Part shown: positions 56,845 through 64,000 of the stretch, one piece after another
Layout: each line of letters starts with the position of its first letter
Numbering within the stretch: the stretch's first letter is position 1
From: Polietes domitor
Taxonomy: Eukaryota > Arthropoda > Insecta > Diptera > Muscidae
NCBI GenBank assembly: GCA_947397865.1
Contig: OX377620.1
Span: 108,304,481-108,368,480 of the forward strand
Direction of reading: 5' to 3'
Length of the DNA stretch: 64,000 bases
Position numbers and translations under genes: made by a program
Notes under the pieces: generated by a model
What the model was told of the DNA's origin: nothing
The model's input: the letters and a program-made list of their open reading frames with translations, nothing else
The model's database searches: none

Positions 56845-57576
56845 ACGAAACTGTCAGGACTTTGGGTATATCAATGCATTTTAAAACTGTCGCTGTTTGT
56901 TTGTTCTTCTTTTCTGGTTGTTGTCGTCGTTTTGCGATTTGCGCGGGTTTCGTTGTTGCTGTTGCCGTTGTTGTTTGGCTGTTTTGGCTTTCACTGAAGA
57001 CAGAATCCCATTGTCAACAGGAAATATACAAATCGCTTTCAGGATGCGAAATAGAATGAACAACAAAACAACATCAGGAACAACACAAAATCTTGGCAAC
57101 AGTGAAGGCAAAGGAAGATACGCTCGTTTCTAACGTGCAATAACATCATCCATTCTCATCAACGTGGCTGGATTTATCGAAATGTCACGATGCACTGCCA
57201 CCAACAGTGTTTCAAGGACCTCTTTTGTACTCCGCCACAATGGACGATTATGCCATGGAGGCAATAGTGCATGTTTCGGAAATATATATTTCAAATCTAG
57301 CGATTATTATTTACAAAGAATTTAATATCAAGCAAACTAGTGGAATTTTAATGACAATTCATAGAGACTTACATCAAGCTTAATTTTTGCCTCTAACACC
57401 ATAAGTCTTTCGCTGTGGCACAATTTGAGGAACGGGCGGAAGATTTTTCTCTTCACAGATGTTATGCTGCTAAAGTTCAAACCCTTTATAAATTCTATGT
57501 TTTTTGTTTTATCAATGGCAGGGTACTGCCACACAGTGGGAAATTTGGAAAGAAGGACGCTATAAATCCATATTTT
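56845..57576. other. No supported gene; simple-repeat-rich
   Basis: (TTG)n/(GTT)n-like stretch at ~56895-56990 gives overlapping low-complexity frames on both strands. From 57260 AT-rich. A plus-strand MDDYAMEAIVHVSE text near 57240 is not supported by anything else. Confidence 0.35.
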
Positions 57577-57965
57577 TATACTCTCCACCTTAGGATTTTG
57601 TCATTCCGTTTGTAACTCTTCGATATATTCATCAGAGATTCCATGGAGTATATATATTCTGGGTCGTGGTATATATATTCTGGGTTCTAAGACGATATTG
57701 ACATGTCCTTCTTTCTGTTGAAAGCGCGCTAGCTTCCGAACGAAAGTAGCTAAATTTTTAAATTTTCCGTAAATGTATCCTATGATTGCAGAATGGTTGA
57801 ATAACCCCTAAAATTTAGATTCTTTAACCAATTTTTTGAAAATTTTTGCTTTATATGGACTAGTACATTCCTCTTGTAGCGTAAAAGCATCAAGAAGTAA
57901 ATACAAATGATATGGGACAAAAAGGGATAAAAATGGTACCAATGAAGGGAAAAATAAAGATACGA
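57577..57965 (+). mobile_element. Family A (copy A11), 3'-truncated
   Basis: TATACTCTCCACCTTAGG, GTTTGTAACTCTTCGATATA, ATATATTCTGGGTCGTGG (duplicated locally) and GTTGAAAGCGCGCTAG, then breaks off after AAAGGGATAAAAATGGTACC. Confidence 0.7.
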
Positions 57966-58592
57966 GTTCGATGATCGCAACTATTACTGCGCATGCCTGC
58001 TGCAATAACCGAATAGTTGCAATAACCAAACCGCAAATTGCCCTTTGAATAATTGTCCCAGACAAAACTCAATATATTTACTGAACTGTTTACGATTTTT
58101 TCTGATTTATTAACACCAAATTGCAAAATTATGAAAAATTTTGGATTCGGATAATTAGGGTTCGAATGAGCTCTCAGAAATTCTAAAAATATTTTTTTCA
58201 ACATTTCTTTCGAGATTTCGTGAAATAGATGCGATTGAATTTTGAAAAATTGGATACCTGACGACTATAAATGTGTTATAATTCCCGGCTTCAATATCAA
58301 CTCTGGAAAATAAAAGCTATCGATAAGGCCGAAGACTTCACCTTTTGGAATTATGATTTCACGAAAACTTCGATTATTCAAGGATACTGTAACGAGATTT
58401 GCAATCTGCGGATCACAATTTTCCTAATAAGTTATTTAACGGATCTCCGACAACAAATTTAGTGTAGTACGTATACTCAACACAAGACAAGACAACTTTT
58501 GAATAAAATTTTCCATAAAAATTTGCAGTCCAATTGAATGTAAACCACACCTAATTTAAATAATGGATTTGATGGTCATCAACAATTAATTT
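57966..58592. other. No supported gene
   Basis: Mixed AT-rich sequence, no recognised element. Confidence 0.4.
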
Positions 58593-61091
58593 GTATACCC
58601 TACACAACTTCGTGGACTAGGGTATTATAAGTTAGTTTTCCGCCAAATATTTGTAACACCAAGAAATAATCGAGCTATACCTAACATTAAGTATACGAAT
58701 CGTCTTAGAATTACCAGCTGAATCGATTTATCGATGACTGTCTGTCCGTCCGTCTGCTGTCCATCTAAGCTTGTTCGCACTCTACAGATCGCAATTGTGA
58801 TCCGATTGTCATGAAACTTGGCAAAAGTTACTTTTTTGGCCTAGGACGATTTGAATTGAATTTGGAGAAAATCGGTTCAGATTTAGATATAGCCGCCACA
58901 CAAATATCCCATTAATTTAGACTATTACTGCTCTAGAATACAAATTTTACATCGGATCATGACAAAATTTTTAGGATCGTGTTATATTTGAACTAGAAAT
59001 ACTTCACGGGAAAGTGGACCACATGGGTCTATGTTTTGATATAGCACCCATACAAATGTACCCCCGATTTACAATATTACTGCTCTAAAATGCACATTTT
59101 ACATCGGATCTTCATCAAATTTACCACACAATGTTATATTTGGAAAAATCTAGAAAAATCTATTTTGAAAGCTTGCTATATGGGTCAATGTCAATGTTTT
59201 GGTATAGTCCCCATACTAATGGGCCACCATTCTATACTACTATCACTCTGCACCCCACATCTTACTTTGGATCTTGATAAAATTCTGCAGATCATTATTT
59301 ATTATTATATTTCACTGAAAATGCATCCTATGAAAGTCAAATATATGTGTCCATACTTTGGTATAACCCAAATGGAGCTCCCATTCTACTCTATTGCAGC
59401 TCTAGATACTACATCTTACATCGGATCTTGATACAATTTTGCAGACCATGATGTATTTCAACTAGGAATACCTACCGTGAATGCCATCTATATAGGCCCA
59501 TGTTTTGGCACAGGCCGAAGTGTTGTTATAGGGCCCAATTAAATGTCTGTCCGATTCATCCTATTACCGCTGTATAATCTGCATTTGTCACTGGATCTTG
59601 ATCAAATATTCCAGATCATGTTATATTTACTTTACTCGGAATATCTGCCGGAAAATTTGATCAATTACAGTATTATTTACCATATTCCTTAAATTTGACT
59701 ATATACTGTACAATTTATATGAACTACATAAAAGTGTTCCCATGAAATTCCTGGACTCAGAAAAAAATGAACCCTTTAGTGAATTAAAATTAACTAATAT
59801 CTAGGAAATTTGAACTTGAATTGATTCTAGTTAAATTTTCCTCAAACCAAGTAAATATTTACTCAAACTGTGGGAAATTGGAGTAAGTTTTCCTCAAATC
59901 AAGTACATTTATACTAAATCTAAGTAACATTTTTTCAACAAAAATAAATTTTCCTAAATCTAAGTAATTTTTTCCTCAAACCAAGTACATTTAAAATTTA
60001 AGTAAGATTTTTCTTAAACTAAGTAAATTTTTACTTAAACTAAATAAAATTTTACTCAAATTTGTACTCAACTAAAGTAAATATTTACTTAAACTGTGAA
60101 CAAATTTGCTGATTTCTCAAAACAAGTAATTTTTTATGAGTTTTGAATGTTTTTGAATTTAGATATTCGATCAACTTATTTCTTCTTACGAAGGAAATCT
60201 TTGTTTTGGTAATGGAAAGGAGGATAACCACAAATTTTTACTTAAACTGAGGAAAATTGTACTTGATACAAGGAAAAAATTTAACTTAAAATAATTTAAA
60301 TTTAACTAATAAAAATAATTCAAACAAATTATTTTGTTACCGAATATGCAAAACTAATACAAAAAAATTACCACATGAAATATTTCCCAAAAGTTTAGTA
60401 ATACCTCATAAAGAGTTCATCAATTACTCTATGTTTGCTGCGAAGGCAAACCACGCCTTCGCAGTGGTTGTTTAGAATAATACTTGAAGTATTTAAGAAA
60501 TAAGTCTCTGCAAACGAACGAGAATTGCTGTTTAGATTAATATTTAAGTATTTTCTAAATAATTTCAAGTGATTCTTTATAAGTTCATTAATACTTCAAT
60601 GTATGAAGAACTCGGCATAAATTTCATTAAACACACTAACTTATTTTTAAGAAAAAATACATTTTTGAGTTGAAATTTTCTAAATAGAATTTTTTCAATA
60701 CAAAAAATTTCTTATTATTTTTCTAACATAAAGCCTTGGAAATTTTATTCCACACAACTATAAATTTACTCAATTGTAAGAATTTTTTGTTAGATTCAAT
60801 GAAATGCTTTTAAGTAAATTTACTACCATATTTCTAGTAAATGAACTATTTGCTATGACTATGGAATAAGGAAGCTTTACTCCTACTTAGTTAATTTTCC
60901 TACTTTTAAGGTAATTTTTACTAAACTATAGTAAAATTGTTGAACTAAATTTGAGTATGGATTTTACTCAAATTTGGTAATGCTATTTTACTGAGTGTGG
61001 GTTTAGTAATCAATGCGAGGTATATACGCTGGGAGTGGTGTATGGTGTTATATAATCGGTCCCGCCAGACTTTGCCTTTCCCTACTTGTTT
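58593..61091 (+). mobile_element. Helitron-like element, variant B' (copy 2), complete ends, with insertion
   Basis: 5' TATACCCTACACAACTTCGTGG and 3' GGGAGTGGTGTATGGTGTTA, hairpin and CCTTTCCCTACTTGTT match copy 1 at 16254-18366. Units at about 58931, 59093, 59246 and 59400 are ~153-162 bp. Between GAACTACATAAAA and GCGAGGTATATACGC, contiguous in copy 1 (18275-18300), lies ~1.25 kb of foreign AT-rich DNA (59755-60996). Confidence 0.75.
59755..60996. mobile_element. AT-rich insertion with ACTCAG/CTGAGT ends
   Basis: Left ACTCAGAAAAAAATG and right CATTTTACTGAGT-like ends are short inverted repeats. The body repeats AAGTAAATTTTTACTTAAAC-type text in both orientations over 59850-60110 and 60890-60980, and has a perfect GC-rich hairpin at 60438-60464. 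It is absent from the related B' copy at 16254-18366. No coding frame; superfamily unknown. Confidence 0.45.
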
Positions 61092-61957
61092 AATGATGTG
61101 TAATTTTATATATGTATAAATATCTCTAAAAATTATGATAATTAACATAAAATTTCAAGTCATTTTAAACGCGAACTCGACCAGAACATGAAAAAATGAG
61201 TATAGGGTTTTTCAATGTGCAATATTTACTTTCAGAATTTTATGGACATTTTCATGACCCAAAATTGGTGTTGTACGGTGTAATCATAAATAATGCAAAA
61301 AATGGTCAAGAAGTACGGTACGATAACTACGCCAGGCTAAAAACGACATCAAACATTTACTCGTTATAAGTTTATAGTTTTTTCTTTAATGACAAGTAAA
61401 TTTTCTGTACTGCAACTGCGGCGGTTTTGCTTGTTAACGACTAAGATGGCCTAAAATGCTCAAAATTCACTTCTTGTTCACCGTTGTCCAACTGAGTATT
61501 GATCACTACATGACCAAATTTGCAAATCCAATTTTCTGAAAATATACCATTACACAGAATTGCTGTCAAATTCCAGCATTGCAATTGAATCACCTATATA
61601 ATTGGAACATAATGTTGGGTAGGGTTTTGCATGAAATGAAATTCTTTCGTGACTCGTACGCACTCATATTTTCAAAAACTACCATAATATGTGACGGAGT
61701 TTCCTTGATGACGCATTGAATAGCCCTATTTTATGCTGAGTGGATGTGTGTTCGGTGAAATAAAACATTGAAAAAAATTCATATATCTATGGCAACGACT
61801 TTCGGCTTAATTATTAGTAGAGAATGGAAATCATCTCGAGCAATTAAGCAATTAAGCTACAGCCTTATAAGTGCGCCAAACCGCCAGTCAGCATTTTTGG
61901 GGTGTTTGGGAAATTTCACAAACAGATTGTTTAAGTCGACAAAACCTACCTACAAGC
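61092..61957. other. No supported gene
   Basis: Nothing recognised; no useful open frame. Confidence 0.4.
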
Positions 61958-62140
61958 AAGGAAAGGCAAAAGTCGGGCGTGCTGACTATGTGATGTTTAT
62001 TACAATTTAAAATTATAAACAAGTAAGAATAAAGTCGGACGGGGCTGCCTATATGATACCCTCCACTTTCAATTCAATTCGGTAAAAAAGTGAAATCGGG
62101 AAGGAATTTTGTATGTTTTCTTAACATCTGAGGCATAGGG
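61958..62140 (-). mobile_element. Two successive family B 3'-end fragments
   Basis: AAGGAAAGGCAAAAGTCGGG with GACTATGTGATG (61958-62010), then AACAAGTAAGAATAAAGTCGG, here shortened, with GATACCCTCCACTTTC and AATTCAATTCGGTAAAAAAG (62019-62140). Both are the B 3' end in reverse. Confidence 0.65.
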
Positions 62141-62396
62141 TATGTTCAGCAACTTTGTAGATAATGATATGGCGAATATTTTTGTAGAACATATAAACCC
62201 TCTAACTACTTTGGCTTTATTTTAACAAATTGTAAAAAACACACCGAAAAGGGGGAAGGGCGAGGATGAAATGTTGGCCATAAAATTTTACTATTTATGT
62301 CAGAACACACCAAAACCACAAACTTCAATAAAATTCAAGATTGCCCATTAAGGGTTAATTTAGTTATTGTTCAGTAGTGCACGACTTTTGGATTTT
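62141..62396. repeat. Dispersed repeat segment related to ~15960 and ~32990
   Basis: TATGTTCAGCAACTTTGTAG, TTTGTAGAACATATAAACCC and a later CATTAAGGGTTAATT. The GTTCAGC...GAACATxTAAxCCCT arrangement recurs in the other two places; element type unknown. Confidence 0.35.
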
Positions 62397-62575
62397 GATA
62401 TGCCAGAACACCCTATTTTGTGAGGTTCGGAAATAAGGCGGCGCCCATACATTTGCCTATTTTTTTATATTTTTTATGAAAGAAAGGCCCAAAGCTGCCC
62501 AGCATTAGACCCTAGAGGGGAGAAGTGTAAGACTGACCCTAATTAATTTTGCCTCCTCAGCATTGTCCCTAAACA
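62397..62575 (+). mobile_element. Partial copy of the 50.3-51.8 kb inverted-end element
   Basis: GGATTTTGATATGCCAGAAC and CCTATTTTGTGAGGTTCGG, then interior-like text (AGAAGTGTAAGACTGACCC). Ends abruptly at a palindromic junction with family B units. Confidence 0.5.
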
Positions 62576-62576
62576 T

Positions 62577-63300
62577 GTATGGGAGCTATATATAGCTCCC
62601 GTACAAATGTCTTCTCCGATTTGACTATATCCGCTCTAGAAACCTATTTTAACAGATTTTCTTCAAATTTGGCAAAACAATTTATATTTCAACTAGTAAC
62701 AGCTCCGGTGAAAATGGGCCAGATCGATTCAGATATATATATAGCTCCAAAACAAAATTTCACCACCGAATAGATTATTTCCGCTCTAGAAATAGCACAT
62801 TTGAACAGATTTTCTTCAAATTCGGCACATCAGCTAATATTTCAAATAGACACATCTATGGCGAAATGGGTCACATCATCACAGATTTATATATAGCTCC
62901 CGTATAAATAACTCCCCCGATTTGATTCTTTTCGCTCTAGAAACCACATATTTAAATGATTTCCATCAATTTTGGGAAAGCGTCTTATATTTCAACTATA
63001 GGGTCCGCAAAATAACTTTTATTTGTGAAAATGCTATAAAAAACCTACTGAATATTTTCTCATATTTCTTTTTTTATTTGAAAGTACAATCCTTCCGGTT
63101 AATAATGGAAAATAATTTCATTCAAATGGCTGCCTCGGGCACCCCACAAATAATAGTCGAACGGTTGAATAGTTGAAAGAAACGTTAGATGGCGGACCCT
63201 ATAGAAAACCGATGCTAAAAATGCGTAAGACCGGTTCAGATTTTATATAGCTTCCATTCAAAGTTTCTTTAAAAATGTTGTATAAAAATTTAGATCACAT
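62577..63300 (+). repeat. Family B ~152-bp units, starting at a perfect palindrome
   Basis: 62581-62600 is a perfect 20-bp palindrome (GGGAGCTATA/TATAGCTCCC), where a minus-strand unit meets a plus-strand unit. Plus-strand units follow (CCGCTCTAGAAACC, CAGATTTTCTTCAAATTTGG, TATATTTCAACTAG). A MITE interrupts the array at 62999-63201. Confidence 0.75.
62999..63201. mobile_element. 203-bp MITE with TAGGGTCCGC ends, inserted at TA
   Basis: TAGGGTCCGC (62999-63008) and GCGGACCCTA (63192-63201), flanked by TA (62997-62998, 63202-63203). Sister units of the host array read TTTCAACTAGAAA without interruption, so removing the element and one TA restores the expected sequence. The interior frame (minus or plus) is not a recognised protein. 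TA duplication suggests the Tc1/mariner superfamily. Confidence 0.75.
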
Positions 63301-63804
63301 AGCTTTTAATCAGGTATGTCAAATATTGCAGTTGGATGACAAAATATTTTTAAGCTGCGTTCGGACATAGACTCAAAATACACTTTTTCGGATTTTTCCT
63401 GTCAAGCTCCATATGAAAAATTGATAATCCGGCCAAAAATAAAGAATTTAAAATGTTCGAAGCGACAGGACAAAGAACAAACATTTCATTTAATGCTCTA
63501 CTGTCGTTCTCCGTCGCGTCTTATCTGATCTTTAATTAATTTTGAAACTTGAAAATATGTTTAAATTGATCTAAACAATATTGTACAGTTACAGGTTCGC
63601 TGTGAAATATATATTAATTTTACTTTAATAAAATGTGAATGTTTCATTGGAAAAAATAAGCTTAACTCATGGTAATCAATATGTTGACGATTTCCCGTGC
63701 TGTCCCGGGAAATAATTCCCGTTTCCCCAGAAATAAAAAGTACGGGAAAATGCAAACCCTAATCGTATATCACCCGGTTCAAATGTAACTACCTTTTTTA
63801 TCAT
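63301..63804. other. No supported gene
   Basis: Nothing assigned. Confidence 0.4.
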
Positions 63805-63881
63805 ACACCACAGGGTATAATGCCTAGGTGTAGGGTATCATATAGTAGGCCATGCCCGACTTTAACCTTCCTTACTTGTTT
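63805..63881 (+). mobile_element. Family B' 3'-end fragment
   Basis: ACACCACAGGGTATAATGCC, GGTGTAGGGTATCATATAG, a GGCCATGCCCGAC hairpin remnant and ACCTTCCTTACTTGTTT. Confidence 0.65.
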
Positions 63882-64000
63882 ATAGAATGCAAATTTATTT
63901 ATAGTACAAATAATTGAAAATCAATGCATTATTAAAGAACATACAATTATAATTTTCATAGAAAAAGTCGGAAAGTCGACTTAAGTAGACTTTTTGCACT

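Noticed and set aside
58150..58175. tRNA T-arm-like GGTTCGAAT
   Set aside because: No acceptor stem, D-arm or anticodon arm around it.

Overview
The window is repeat-dense, AT-rich eukaryotic DNA, almost certainly from a fly (Diptera, probably a calyptrate/muscoid genome). The reasons are: many DINE-1/mini-me-type Helitron-like repeats with (GTCY)n tracts next to a GATCTAGCCATGTCCGTC-type core; rosa-subfamily (DD41D) mariners; insect-type non-LTR retrotransposon remnants; and one gene of the insect DUF1091/DM8 family with 60-69 bp introns. The organism is inferred from repeat and gene families, not from a search.

Only one host gene is clear: a four-exon DUF1091 gene on the minus strand at 49133-49854 (174 aa, secreted). 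Two short coding-like stretches (52321-52422 and 56617-56808) may be exons or relics of other host genes. No tRNA, rRNA or CRISPR was seen.

Most of the rest is nested transposable elements. Three related Helitron-like non-autonomous families, called here A, B (with a variant B') and C, share one architecture: a 5' TATACCCTCCAC-like subterminal repeat, a core plus (GTCY)n tract, a central tandem-repeat block, the inverted subterminal repeat GTGGAGGGTATA, a short GC-rich hairpin, and a CTTACTTGTT end. Central monomers are about 137 bp in A, 152 bp in B and 142 bp in C.

Layout: 1-3 kb A then B; 5.7-9.3 kb an AT-rich satellite split by two non-LTR remnants; 10.8-12.9 kb an unclassified element with 23-bp terminal inverted repeats (TIRs); 14-15 kb retroelement and mariner debris; 16.2-18.4 kb a B' element with a 152-bp array; 19.6-21.5 kb a C element with a 142-bp array and mariner debris; 24.4-25.2 kb a cluster of ACGTGAC motifs; 25.7-31.5 kb B and A elements, including a B nested in an A; 31.8-32.8 kb a young long-TIR element; 34.9-38.6 kb facing A copies with a hAT-type MITE; 40.4-42.2 kb a strong hairpin and two rosa mariners; 42.5-48.9 kb A copies and a mariner encoding only the DNA-binding part of its transposase; 49.1-49.9 kb the host gene; 50.3-53.5 kb TIR elements and mariner pieces; 55.8-57.3 kb a small MITE and more GC-rich, possibly genic DNA; 57.6-63.9 kb A and B/B' copies with inserted MITEs.

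The most interesting material is the shared architecture of the Helitron-like families and their tandem repeats, the mariner deletion derivatives (one catalytic-only, one HTH-only with an intact reading frame), the 28-bp-phased iterated motifs in the long-TIR element, and a 38-bp hairpin whose only irregularities are G-U pairs.
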